Part shown: in pieces, positions 34,348-47,200 of the stretch | Layout of the letters: the number at the start of each line of letters is the position of its first letter | Position numbering within the stretch: the first letter of the stretch is position 1 | Source of the DNA: Membranipora membranacea | Taxonomy: Eukaryota; Bryozoa; Gymnolaemata; Cheilostomatida; Membraniporidae | DNA: 64,000 nt | Direction: 5' to 3' | NCBI GenBank assembly: GCA_914767715.1 | Contig: OU612069.1 | Coordinates: forward strand, 19,279,387 to 19,343,386 | Made by a program: the position numbers and the translations under genes | The notes under the pieces: generated by a model | Databases searched by the model: none | Told to the model about the DNA's origin: nothing | What the model saw: the letters and a program-made list of their open reading frames with translations, nothing else

Positions 34348-36644
34348 CATAGACTTAATATACTACCTAGACAGGCCAATAGCATTCAATACTGTCCCAC
34401 TTAAATAGCACGACGTGACGTAATTAGTTTGTGCTGTGAGCCATAGTTTACTATATACCATTCAATGAAATAATGTGAAAAATCAAGGGACGCTGGGCAT
34501 GATATCAGCCCCTGTCCAGCCCCTTATTATTCAAACACAAAGAAAATTGGTGAGTGTATGTAAAACACCTTTCCGCACGAGATGGTATTCAAAATTTGTC
34601 CCCAGAACCAGAACTTTTTATGATAAGAGACAAACATTAGCCAATAAACATTGAAACAAATACAGCGATTTATCCTCAGCACTTCCATCACTACTATAAA
34701 AATGTAAAGAATACCTATAACACAAGATCACAAATATTTTGTTGGATGAGCCAGATCTAAGCACCAGCACCACCACCATCATCATTTTTTTCCTTAAAAT
34801 TATTCGAAGTTGTGACTGAACACAACCAGTCTGCTCAAATTGGATTGCTAATTTTATTGTCGCTTCACAAGGAAGAATAGATCTGTGCTGTTAAATGAGT
34901 ATGCAAACTACAGATAGCTGTTGCTCCTGAGTACGTATGATGAATCTAGAGTATGTGACAATAACTCAAAATTATTATACTTCAGTACTGTAGTCAAAAT
35001 CTAATGGCCTTTACCGTGGCCAAACTTAATTTTGCCGATGCCAGTAAGGTTCTTTGAGTTTATAAATGTGATAACAGTGAATGTCTATTGCTTCCCCTAC
35101 CTATACACAGAAACAGCAGCGTGAACAAAAAAGTTATTACTGAGATGTCTAAAACTTTTTAAACAAAATTGCGTCCGATAAAGACCATCCTCTTTTTAGT
35201 TGTGTTGTTTTCAACTGTGCAAAGGTATCCTCTCGCCTACGTACCATCTATTGCCCGCCAAAGTACAGGACAGAAAAGCATTTAAAGAGCTTTTTTCTAT
35301 ACTACATGTCAGCTCACAAAAGAATTTAAAATGTTCATTTTCATGTACCAATCCAATCCTATCGCCTGCTAATACAATGATTGTTATAATAAGCCAAACC
35401 AAACCAGAACACGTTATCATATGAGCAAATGGAACTACATGTAATGATGAAACTACAGAGGAAAAAGGATGGAAGCATGTGACTGTATAATTGACAATGT
35501 CTCCTTACAGAGTGACTTTTTAGTCATTGCAGAAGGGATTGTTGCTGCTCATTTATTCAAAAACTTCTCTGGCTGTCTAAATAAAGGGTTCAGAACCGTT
35601 ATTTTGTGGCTCAGACTTGGTTCTATACTAATAGCAATTATTCATATTAAACCTTAGCTCATACCAACAAAAATTTATTGCAGGCTACGGAGGTTTGTGC
35701 TTGTGAGCAGCTGTGATGCATATGAGCACACAATTCTCGGCTGAGTCAAGCAATAATGCTGGTGATCGTTTGGCAGGCATTTATTTTCCAGTCTTGGAAA
35801 TTACTGCTTCCATTCTTTTCCTGTAGTTTCATCATTACATGTAGTTCCATTTTCTCAGATGATGACGTGTCCTGTTGTAATAACTACTTTTTTCACACTG
35901 CTGTGTCTGTGAATAGGTCAAGGAAGCAATTGACATTCACTGTTGACGCCGATATCACATTGATAAACTCAAAGAACCTTACCGGCATCGGCAAAATTAA
36001 GTTTGGTCACAGTAAAGGCCATTAGATTTTGACTACAGTACTGACGTATAAAAATTTTAAGTTATTGTCATATACTCTAGATTCATCATACGCACTCAGG
36101 AACAACAGCTATCTGTAGTTTGCATACTAAATTTACAGCACAGATCTATTCTTCCTTGTGAAGCGACAATAAAATTGGCAATCCAATTTGAACTGACTGG
36201 TTGTGTGCAGTCACTACTAGGAACAATTTTGAAGAAAAAAACGATGATGGTGGTGATAAGATCTGGCTCATCCAACAAAATATTTTTGATATTGTGTTAT
36301 ATGTATTCTTTACATTTTTATAGTAGTGATGGAAGTGCTGAGGGTAAATGGCTGTATTTATTTCAGTTCTGGTTCTGGGGACAAGTTATGAATACCATCT
36401 CGTGCGGAAAGGTCTTTTACATACACTCACCAATTTTCTTTGTGTTTGAATAATAAGGGGCTGGACAGGGGCTGATATCATGCCCAGCGTCCCTTGATTT
36501 TTCACATTATTTCATTGAATGGTATATAGTAAACTATGGCTCACAGCACAAACTAATTACGTCATGTCATGCTATTTAAGTGGGACATATTATGATCAGT
36601 GAAGCATAAGCATTGTCCTGTCTAGGGAGTATATTAAGTCTATG
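34348..36644. mobile_element. 2.3-kb foldback element with 8-bp TSD
   Basis: The left arm (34348 to about 35143) and the right arm (about 35878-36644) are long reverse complements of nearly 0.8 kb. They begin CATAGACTTAATATAC and end with its complement. TATAAACC flanks both sides, at 34340-34347 and 36645-36652, an exact 8-bp target duplication. The arms contain GTGAGTGTATGTAAAACACC and CAGCCCCTTATTATTCAAAC with few changes. The 735-bp centre has short open frames but no recognisable transposase. TSD length fits hAT or P-type elements. Confidence 0.92.
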
Positions 36645-36659
36645 TATAAACCCATTCAC

Positions 36660-39600
36660 ATGCAGTAGAGATAGACACATGGACGGACCGCACGAGACCA
36701 CCGGTCTGAAAAATCTCTCAGTGGCACATCGAAAGAATCGCGCAGGACTAGGTATATATGAGATGTGAAATTCAAATACGTAATTATGAGGAACATATCA
36801 CAGAGAACAATAATCAGTAGGCCAGACATAAAATAGCACATAGTGGAATGGGGAGGGAGAAGATGGGCTGCGGTATAAGGTCAGCTCAGGGAGCTCTGTG
36901 TAGTCTATCGGTGAAAAAATACTTCTTCACAGCGGTGTTAAGCAAGTCGCATAACAATTCTTTTTCCCATATTATTACTCCCCGCACAATTTGACCACTG
37001 TAGATGGACTACCGAGTCTCTATAATTAATGCTACATCTGAATTTCAGCTTCTATCGTGGACTGATTCATTATCGTCATACTGCACAGCAGCTCCTTGTT
37101 GTTGCTCAATGTTGAAAGCCATCAGAAAAATGAATTCACAAGTTGAAGTTCTCTCAGCTCGCTGACAATTATGAAAATGACATCAAAATAGCATATCAAA
37201 ATCATCGGCAGTAGAATTTTGTGACACAGTTATGCAACGCATAGCTCATTATTGATTGTAGTGAATTGTAAATCAGCTGGTCATCAATCATCATGCTGTA
37301 CGCTACTACATAATATTACTCCCCACATAAGTAAACCCCTGTAGGTCTACTAACAATTCTCTATAATGAATGCTGTACCTGAACTGCTCAACCCCTTTAA
37401 GAGATGAACTTCACATTCCGCAGGCCTATCAAAGCTTCCATAATATACAAAGAAACTAGCATAGCATAGCAACAATCCAAAATTGTGATGCGTATTCGAC
37501 TGTTTATATTCGATCTGATCAGAGATTATCTATGGCTAGTCTAAGAGCTCACACGGCTCAAATGGGTGGTTGATAATGTAATGTCACTAACTCCCATTTG
37601 AAGCCTTCTGAGCACTTAGACTAATCTATGGTCTCTGGTCAGACTGCATCACCTGACAAAGATTGAACCTGATTAAGATGTGATAATAAACCTGATGAAA
37701 CAATCCATCAAAATCATTGACGACATAATCTATTTTAACTGAATTCCTAACAGACATGTGTACATGAGATACAGGTTCTGGAAAACGCGGAAAATCAGTT
37801 TCATCGCGGAAAAGCGTTGTACACTGAATATCAATAAATTACTTATATTAGTAAAAGAAATGATGTCACATTCATAATAAAGCCTGCATATCAAATAACT
37901 ACAGTGAATTTGTGGAACCACTGCTTAATACCCGTCGAGCCAGTTCGGAACATGTACCAGTCTACAAAACATAGAAATTTAGAAGTCTTAAACTTCTACA
38001 AGGAATTGACGGCAATAAGTCTAGTGCAATCTGCCCTCTCTATTGCCTTGCATGATTGCAGCATTCCTATGCATGGTGAACGCCGTCAGTCACTAAGGTT
38101 GTTCAGAATAAGCGTTCGGAAATAAGGAGATAACTCCAAAGTACAGTGCACATGACATAAATTAAGAATTGTTGTTCAGATAATGATTATGGTACTTATA
38201 GGGTTTGACCTCACTGTTTCTTGATGGAATTGAGAACATTGGTGAGATGTCATGAGATGCTATTCGTCACAACTCAATTCAATAATGATGCATGGCACGG
38301 TTAAATTATACATAGAGTTACCTTTATACAAAATATTTTTTTTATCAAACTGAAGAGAACATAATCGCCAGTCTAGTATAATCATGATTACAGCGTGTGT
38401 GAAGTTTAGCACCTTCAGTTGGGAAGTTTATGTCCTAGCTAGTTGACGAGGTTGTCAAAGTACAATTAGTTTAATTAGTTAATGAGGAGACAAGAATTTA
38501 GTACATTCTTTATTCTCTGCAAGCAATCTCAATCACAAAAAACTGCAAAGATCAAAACTTAAAACAAAAATAAAAAGATAAGTGCTGTTAGCTGATTTGA
38601 CTTTACAGTGACATTGTACCTCTGATTTAGGTATGTATTTAGTAGCTTATAAGGCTAATGCCACAATCCCAAATAATATGTCCGGGTCACTTTTTAACCT
38701 CGAATTTATCTCTATCCCGTGGGAAATTCATGTCTGGTGTACATTATTTATTGCCTCCCCCTAAAAAAACTTAGGTATCTGGGTGATAGAACTCAGATCT
38801 CAATACATACCTTGTTTAGGATAAAATATGTATCCATTGCTGTCTTACGGCTGCTTCTGCAGGATGTGGTAGAATCAATTTAAATTGATAACTCTGGACT
38901 CAACCCTGGAGTGTTTGCTGTTGAGTATGTGAGCACTCTAGAGATCGGTGGACTGAGGCACCATCTGATATGGCTCAGCGTGAAGATTCTGAGCTGATAT
39001 GGCAGGTCTCTGTGTATGAAGTGGCTTCGCTATTTGATGGCCCTGTGCGTGTATAGTGGGCTGGATTTATTTTGATTTGCATTATAACTATGACTCTCCT
39101 ATTTTTAATTGGACTCAATGACTTTATTAAATTTCTGGGTTCTATTGAGCTCTAGAAGTATGGAAAAGAAGTAAAAAAGGGAACAAAAATATAACTGCTA
39201 AATGATATCTGATAAGAATAATGATTCCTCTATCCTTGTGTCTGGCTTTGTGCGAGCGGTTCACCTTATAGATTACAATCTGGAATGGAAACGGAAATTT
39301 TTCCTGCAGTGATCTGATCATACCATAATTTTAGAACATAAGGGACATCAAATGAGTTACTTTTTAGCCATCCAATCTGTAGTGAATTATAATAATTGTA
39401 ACTCTATGTCAGGAAAAATTAACTGAGTATTGACACATCCTGCTTCTGTAATCATTTCTTTGTCTGTGTTTACCTATATTCTGTGAGGAGTAACATCAAT
39501 TATGTTTAGGTTTGCAATGGAATTCGATTTGTCAAGACTATTCTATCAGCTTGGGCAAGACTTGACTCAAGAATGCCTAAAAATCCCCTCTGTAGATTAA

Positions 39601-40640
39601 TTTTTACCAAATGCAGGGAGTCATCTATGGCATAGTAATAGATCTTTTTTTCCTTGCCATGTCAAGCAAGGTATTTTTCATAATTACTGAGGATTTTTGT
39701 GGAAATCGATGCAAGACGTAAATTCTGTTTAAGAATTAGATGTGTTCAATGTCCTGTGGTTTAATATTATGACTGCAGTTGATGTGTTTCTTGGTGATCT
39801 TATTTCCCATCTTTGTCTTTAATTGGCAGTCATTTACCCTCGACTAACTGCTGTGTATTCGGTCTACTGTTGTTTGAATGATAAAGTCACTCACAGCTCC
39901 CTAGAACCATGATAATTTCCAAAGTCAAAACCTATAGATCACTTTCAATCATTTCTCCTTTCCAGGTAGATAGTGGGTTTCATAGGAAACACAGTGTGTC
40001 ATATAGCGAACAAATCCTCTTCTTACATCGGCAAAAGAAGCAGGCATTATCAGCCATTAGGTATGCAAATATCATGCCCTTCAACAGTAATACTATTGCC
40101 ATATTTCATAATCACTCATAGTTCTTCATAGCTAACTTAAACCAAACCTAGGTTTGAAAACCTTAGGAAAACAACAAAAATAAAACAAGCCACTTCTCAA
40201 CGGCTACTGCTATTGAAAAGCTATACCAATCCTGATAATCTTGTCATTTGGACGATTTATGAATTTATTGTCAGATATTAGCAGATATTAGATATTAGCA
40301 GATAAAGGTAATAAGATATTTCCAAAAATATAATATATTAGCCTTCCAATGGTGTCATCAGAGAAACTATGGTGGTAGGGGGTAACAAGGTGCAATCTGG
40401 ACCTGTTGCCTAACTCAGAAATACAAATGATCTCAAGTAAATATTGGTACATAACATTCAGGAAAGGTCAGAACTCTATTTTCATTTCCTTTTTAGAGAA
40501 CAAAAAAAAATTTATAAACAAAAACTCATAATTAATTGTATAGCTTATATGATTTTGAACATTTTTCTGGTAACATTTTCTGGTAACATAGTTTCACTAC
40601 ATCACACTGATCATTACATTACATTACAAAGCCCTCCTTT
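36660..40640. other. Intergenic stretch, largely featureless
   Basis: Apart from the MITE at 37536-37623, I see no exon, repeat or transposon end. The region downstream of kinase C (about 40260-40645) should hold its 3' untranslated region. The minus strand has one AATAAA at about 40263, some 380 bases past the stop, which is a possible polyadenylation signal. Confidence 0.5.
37536..37623. mobile_element. 88-bp MITE with perfect 8-bp TSD
   Basis: The ends are TAGTCTAAGAGCTC and GAGCACTTAGACTA. ATCTATGG is repeated exactly on both sides, at 37528-37535 and 37624-37631. The core GGTGGTTGATAATGTAATGT is shared with 3929-4082. The short length, inverted ends and 8-bp duplication identify a hAT-type MITE. 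Confidence 0.88.
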
Positions 40641-40645
40641 TAAAT

Positions 40646-43600
40646 CTAACTTATATCCATTGATGATTCCTGTGTGCTTTTTCTACTTTCTGCAGTTGGC
40701 ATTTCGACAGTAGGTGGAAGTGATAAACTCCTTGACGCTTGATCCTTATAGGATTCGTTGAGGTTCAAATCTACAACCTCGTTCGTAGGTCTTAGTGTGT
40801 AGTCAATATAAGAACCGATAGCTGGCCGGTCAAAGTGGGAACTTTGGTCTAAAATTTCGCCATAGCGTACAGGAATCTGCTGATTAGCCTCATGTCCGTT
40901 TGTCAGCGTTTGTTCATTATATGAAGATGATTCATCTCGCCTATATTCGTTTTCAGGGTCACTAGAATCACCAGGTGATGTGTTCACACTGGGACTATAT
41001 CCTTCATCATCTTGGTACAGACACTGTTCGACTGAAAAAATGAGTTATAAATATACTTTTCATTGTAACCATTGTTAAACAGAAATATTCAAATATTGAG
41101 TGCCCATGGATATAAAATGGAATGCTTGTGATCGATGGCTCAGCAAACTATTATTCGGGGTATTGAAAGTAGGCTAGAATAGTTTTCCGAAAAATTGGTA
41201 GATGTAGCTTGAAAAGAGGTTTCCACAGGTTACATAAGAAATTTACAGGAAGCTTGCCCAATAATAAATATTTATGTGAGCTGAGCATTTCATAATACAA
41301 TATTTTGGTAACTAAGACATCTATGATAAGTACCCTTGATCCTGTGGCCAATTCCCATAAACTTAATTCAGAGTGAGGACTAGGTTATATTTACAGATGA
41401 GCCTAACACCTCTATATAGTGAGTTATCATGCGTTGGAGCAAGTTGGTGTTTCTGAACACCTGGCTAGATCAATATATACAACTCAATGCAATTAGAGTG
41501 AATACCTAAGCCACAGCCTGAGCACCAGATCGTATGCTATCCAAAAGCACACATGAAAAGTTGGCTGGGCTCTATATCAGGTAGGGCATCACTCAATCCA
41601 GCACGCACACCTGGGGAACCCTGTAAACCTCCGTCAGCCTGACTCAGTGACTGACTGACTGACTTGTGTGTGAAAGTCTAAACTCAGAGCAATTGCTTAG
41701 ATTTTGTTAAAATCAAGACCTCATCTTGTACCATTGACGATCTGGTACAGTATATACACTCTGCTCTTAGGTACAGAAGCGAGGTGGTTAACGGGTCATC
41801 TTGTATCATAGGGAAACTAGCAAAAAAATATCTGGTGTTATACCATATAGCGGTACTTGTATTGTATGTCCCAAGGTCAGCAAATTGACGACCTCTAACC
41901 TAATGCTGAATATAGCAGACTCATTACTATTGTTCAGAACCTCATCAATCAATCATGCCCTCCCCCCCCCCCCCCCCTTAATCACCAAATACTCTCGACA
42001 AAACTAGTGAACTGATTAATACTGATCTAGAGAGGATTCGGCGATTTCTGACAGGAAAACATCTGAACAATAACCAAGTGCTTACCTTGCTTGTATGTAT
42101 TGCCTATTCTTTTCACAACATCAGCTGAATCCATTCTGCGGCTGGTAATAAATAACAACATAATAATTATGATTAATTGGTTATACAATAATTCAGACCT
42201 TAGAATGCATTATCATCATCTCATTTCATAAAAACAAGGGATTCAAAGTAGGAGTAGATGTCTTAACAAGCATGACAGTTTAAAACTATTTTTGCGTAAC
42301 ACATATCATGTATTATGCAGAAACATTTTGGAAACAGAATTCATGGGAGATCTGAGTGCTATCAATGAAAATGAGGTTGCATAGGAGAACAGTTTAATTC
42401 AAAGGGTGGCAACATTTTGCCACCTTTCAAATTATATAAAATGAATATCATATGAACTTCAATATCGAGGATAGTATTTAGGATGGTCTCCAATGAAATT
42501 TGCTCAACAACCATGGAGAAAAAAATGCTCATGTGTTTCAAACATTATCTCCAATGATCACGACATATTTGCAGAGTGAAATTGGAAACAATGTAAGGCA
42601 TTTTGAACTTATTTCAGTTTAATACTGGTCAAAAGAGCTTTCTGGAAGATCACATTATCCAAAAGCTCTTTGAATGAACAATGAAATACGATTAAATATG
42701 TTGCCAGATGACGAAAATGACAATACTAGAAGTCAGCAGACCAGCAAAATTGTATTTTTTTGGTAAATATGATGTCATTCTATCAAAAACTTACATTGGA
42801 TCCTTCTGCAAAAGTTCATTAGATAAGTCTAGGAGGTAATTAGTATATTCTCCTGGTTCGGCGGCAGCGTGCAACAGCTTGGGGTCATCTCTGATTATAA
42901 TGTTACTGACATCTTCTGGTAAATCCTCCTTAGTAAATTCAAACTACAAAGAAGGAATCTTTCACAGTCATTCAGAAAGAAAGAAAGTTGCTACTTCTTG
43001 CGATTCAATCTGATGTAAGCTCCTAGTTACATAATGTTGGCAACAACAAAAACTAACTTGTAAGAATACACAAGTTAGTTTGTCCACATTGTACATCTCA
43101 TTGTAGACCACAATAAATATCTTTTTGCAAATTCGCAATTTAATTTGGTTTTGGGATTATCTATTACTCAGATTGCGTCTTTAGTGATTTTGAAAGTTTT
43201 AGATGATTTTTTATTTTGATATTAGAAACATCATTGTTATTAGCATGCCTTTTTTTGAAATTTAAAGATAATTGCAGATTGCAGATCTATCATTAGTAAA
43301 TTTCCCAAAAAGGATTAATACATGTATCAGAGGATGTAGGGTTGTGCGCAATAAGAAACAGTGTGTAGTGTGTAGTGTTCGTGTTTTATTGTATGGTTAC
43401 TTACAGGGTAAGCTGTTGTTGCCATCTTGAATACTATCACACCAAGAGACCAGACGTCGACCTTCACACCGTACTCCTTCCTTGCACAGAGCTCAGGTGC
43501 CATATATTTGGGGGTTCCTGCTCGAGTCATGGTCTGATCGTGCTCGCTGCAATGAAGATACATTTTAAAATGAACGTTTTCAATTTCAAACCTTTAGTAA

Positions 43601-46600
43601 ATATCAATATATCCATGCACACTCTGCTCTCCACAACCATAAATAAGAAATTGGATTAGCAGTTGCGGGAAAACTACACATCCATTAAGAGAAATCAAAT
43701 GAACCATTGTAGTTTACTAGTTTAAATAGCCTTTATCACACACATGAGTGCATCTTTCTACAGAGCAAATTATATGCTGACACCATCAAGAATTTTGGCA
43801 AGTGTTTTGTCTGTATACTTCAATCATGAGGATCATCCCTTTACTTACTGAGCCAGAATCTTAGAAATCCCAAAGTCTGCTATCTTTAGGTTCCCTTCCG
43901 GACCATGGAATAAGATATTAGCAGGTTTGAGGTCCCGATGAATAATAGGAAGCTTGTGTAGATATAACAGTCCCTCTGTTATCTGTGTCAATGTTCTCCA
44001 AATCTGTGAAAAAAAAGAAATTACAATTTAGCAAATGTCCTTGAGTTGCAGTGCTTTTAAAATTACTTAAACCACTGCTGCCACACAGCCAAATATGTGC
44101 TTATAGAATTCTGTATAGCTCAAAACTAAAAAAAGTGAGGCTGCAATCTCAGCATTGTCACCTAATGAGCAAATAATTTGCACAAACTGATCGTCAAAAT
44201 TAGGGTATGAAATTAATTATCTACTGGCACGGGTGACGTAGTTACCGTCTTACTAGTGCATACTGTACACGTCATTAGCTGGCCGTGGTTGATTTCATGC
44301 CCTGATTTTAAAGATCAGTTTGTGCAAATTATTTGCCCATTAGGTGACAATTATGAGATTTAAGTCTCAATTAATTATTTTGGAGCTATGCAGAATTCAA
44401 TGAGTACAAATTTGTATGAGTGGCAGCAGTAGTTTAATATGTCAGTACCGTTCTTTGTTGCAAAAATTACATTAGCATTAGCACAAAAAGAAAGAAACAA
44501 TATTGGCAAAATGTTTTTCAAAATGCAACAAAGATTAGCATGTCAATCTTACCACAGATTCCAAAAACTTTTCACCATTCATTCTTTCCATTTTCTTACT
44601 TAGTGTTTGATTATCGCAGAACTCGATGATGATGAATAGATATCCTCCTTCTACAATAATCCAACAAGTGTTATCACGAAAGATTCTGTAATAGTATGTC
44701 TAACTTTTCATCTAGAATCTCCTTAGGAGGTCACTTTCTCTAGCAAAATCAGCATCTGATGCATTAAAGTCTCTCAGCTTGATGTTTCATTTTCATATGT
44801 GCTTGTTATCATTTTTCCCTGAGTCACACACAAACTATTCGATAAAATAAGTTTATTTTAAAGATACTGTGTGCATCCTAAATTACCTGTGAAATAATCG
44901 TGTAGATTCACTATCTTAGTGTGATCTACTGCTTTAAGTATTTCAACCTCCTTCTCACATTCTTTCGAGTTTCGTCGAGGGCGTTCTATTTTCTGTGAAG
45001 TGAGAAATAATTTAATTTATTTAGTTTCAAGTTTGAAAAAGAAACTTACCATTATCAAATGCAATTATCTAGCTCATAATGACGCAGTGCCAAAACTAAG
45101 AAGTAGAAGTGATAAGAGGGGACAAGTCATATATCTACACAGCGTGAAATAGTTTATGCCCTGTCGCCGACAACAGGACATGTCTATGCTCCTAACCACT
45201 GGATGATTTGGTTATTTCTATTTACAGTGAATTGAATTTTCCCACAGTTAGTGATATCAGTTCAAAGACTCAAGGTTGATGTACTAATCTACTCATCCTG
45301 GGCTTAAATTGAAAGACTGATTGGCTTACCCTAGTAGAAATTATGGTCTTCACTCAGAAAATTGCAGTTTTTACAAAATTGTCAACTGAGAAAATGGCTT
45401 GCAAAGATTGTAATTCTGTTGAAGCCCTTGTTTGGTCAAAATCAAGCTTATATAATGCTGTTTCAGTCATTAAGTTATTTAGAAACAATGATTCGCAACT
45501 TCCAAAAATCTTGAGAAACATGTAGCAGTCATCAGTTCAATGGATATAAAGTGAAAAGTTAATCTTAATTGATGTGATTGCCGCTTGTCATGGGAACCTT
45601 ATGATAATGAGTAATCGGAGACAATCTTCTTATTTTTTAATTTTGAGTTGAGTCAGTGAGAGAAAAGGAAAGCCGCATCAACCTCACGTAGCGGTGGCTT
45701 AATGAAAGCTTTCTCGATCTGTGTTACCTTCATTGCTGATATTCTTCCTGTTCTTCTATGTTTCACCTTGTATACCGTACCAAAACTTCCAGATCCAAGT
45801 GCCCGAGGACCAATTGTTATATAATCATTCTCTTTTTTTCCTGGCAATGTAAGCTGTTCTCGAGCTTATAAGTAAAATAAAATAAGAGCAAGTTATATAG
45901 GATGGTCAACAAAATACAGTATTCAGGACCATGGTACACATTGTTGGTATCATGCCTCAATCAATGTTCTATGTTCAAACAAAAAATATATTTGTATCAG
46001 TCATACTGAAGAATTGTTAGGTTCGCGTGAGAGGTGTTGTGGTGACACCTTAGGGAACTATGGATGGCTATTTTCAATCTCATTATCCAAAGTGTCTTCT
46101 TTTGCGTAACCTGGGGAGATCATATTTTGAGGACAAGTTCAATCAATTTATTGAAGAAAATCAAAGTTTAGCATAGGAATTCCATTTTAATTATGTCTGT
46201 TGATAACCCATAATGTCACATCTTGACTTAGGCTTGGTTCACATTGTCCCAGATGACACTAGGATGCCATCCCAGATGTTTATCCCAGTCACATTAAAAC
46301 AGTCATCCCAGATAGCCATCCCAGATAGCCATCCAAGTCAATGTGAAGCAGAAAATGACACAATCCCAGACTGTCTGGGTCCGCCAATAATGTGACTGGG
46401 ATAAGCATCTGGGATGGCATAGTGTCATCTGGGACAATGTGAACCAAGCATGATGCTCCTTTTGTAGCCAATATAAATCTGGAATAGGTAATTTGATGGA
46501 TGAAGGAAGATCATTTCCCTGTGTCAGCTTAGAAATGATTTCGAGGATGGTGTTAGACATAGGTTTTTGTTTGACACGTTACGAGGAGCTCGTCGTTGTT

Positions 46601-46805
46601 TATACACACTGAGAACTGGTGGAGAAACATAAAAAGGTGTTTTGCATGACATGGTATTGATGAATTGAGGTATTTTCTAACCCTGGGCCCACCTCTGGCA
46701 GTATAAAACTATGCCATACGGATAGGTGGATAAATATGTATTATATTCATTATCACCTCTTGAATCATCATATGCAATTCTGTGATATCCAAGTGACTCA
46801 GACAT
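40646..46805 (-). CDS. Serine/threonine protein kinase C, complete (9 coding exons, 425 aa)
   Basis: Coding exons on the minus strand: 46805-46757, 45864-45728, 44992-44887, 44650-44553, 44003-43849, 43546-43405, 42943-42795, 42141-42086 and 41031-40646. All have AG/GT borders and the phases agree, totalling 426 codons with stop. The kinase domain starts near residue 25 with the glycine loop GSGSFGTVY. It continues with the ATP lysine in SAMKKI, the alpha-C glutamate in CEKEVEIL, the catalytic [10 protein letters not shown], magnesium-binding DFG (IADFGISK), [17 protein letters not shown] and a final KDPIRRM. All catalytic residues are present, so an active kinase is expected. A Ser-rich tail of about 125 residues follows. 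It is NEK- or MAP3K-like in flavour, but no subfamily is certain. A 5' untranslated exon probably ends at 47178. Confidence 0.9.
41962..41977. repeat. Poly-C tract of 16
   Basis: A run of 16 C lies in the kinase C intron between the last two coding exons. It is purine-rich on the transcribed minus strand (G16), so it could form a G-rich structure in the pre-mRNA. Confidence 0.8.
44067..44436. mobile_element. Inverted-repeat element in kinase C intron
   Basis: The outer ends TAAACCACTGCTGCC and GGCAGCAGTAGTTTA are complementary. The inner stem is strong, with CACCTAATGAGCAAATAATT and CAAACTGATC matching complements on the right arm. Arms are about 165-195 bp around a loop of about 10 bases. 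No coding sequence is present. It lies between exons four and five of kinase C. Confidence 0.8.
46232..46449. mobile_element. MITE with internal CCCAGAT repeats, first intron of kinase C
   Basis: The terminal inverted repeats are GCTTGGTTCACATTGTCCCA and its complement, extending over about 65 bp per arm through GATGACACTA and GATAAGCATCTGGGATGGCAT. The centre has a short tandem repeat of CATCCCAGATAGC. The flanks show no clear target duplication. It sits between the start-codon exon and the glycine-loop exon. Confidence 0.8.
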
Positions 46806-47169
46806 CTCTGAAAGTGACCTAGAAACAAAAGATTATAGGTCCAATGAATCTTCAAAGTTGAAATATTTGGCTATTATAGTTATTGTAATAAATGTGATTG
46901 GTATACACAAAGTATTCCAAGCTTATGGGGTGGTAAGAACTAAAATTGATGTTCAAGAGCTTTTATATCTGAATTGACCTTAAAATAATTGAGTTGGCTT
47001 AGAGATGCCCTTTACGATTGCAGGAGAAGCTACATTGAGTTTATTAAAGCCAACATGAGATAAAGCTTTTGGAACTAGCTTTGTTACTAAGTTACTGAGC
47101 AAATATTTTGTGACAGTTAAAATGGTTAGGGTTATCTCTTAGCTCCCTGTATGATTATTATAGATGTAA

Positions 47170-47200
47170 ATTCTTACCTTTGGCTGAGGTTAGATATACT
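47170..47200 (-). other. Candidate 5' untranslated exon end of kinase C
   Basis: The minus strand reads ACCTCAGCCAAAG|GTAAGAA, a strong donor site, about 350 bases upstream of the acceptor CTAG at 46819 that opens the start-codon exon. No promoter elements were recognised upstream. Confidence 0.45.

Noticed and set aside
35200-35424. Transposase in the centre of the 34-kb foldback
   Set aside because: Open frames on both strands are short and carry no hAT, THAP or DDE motif that I can recognise.
37904-38125. Plus-strand open frame of 73 codons
   Set aside because: No motif, no splice context and no neighbouring exon; ordinary by chance in this sequence.
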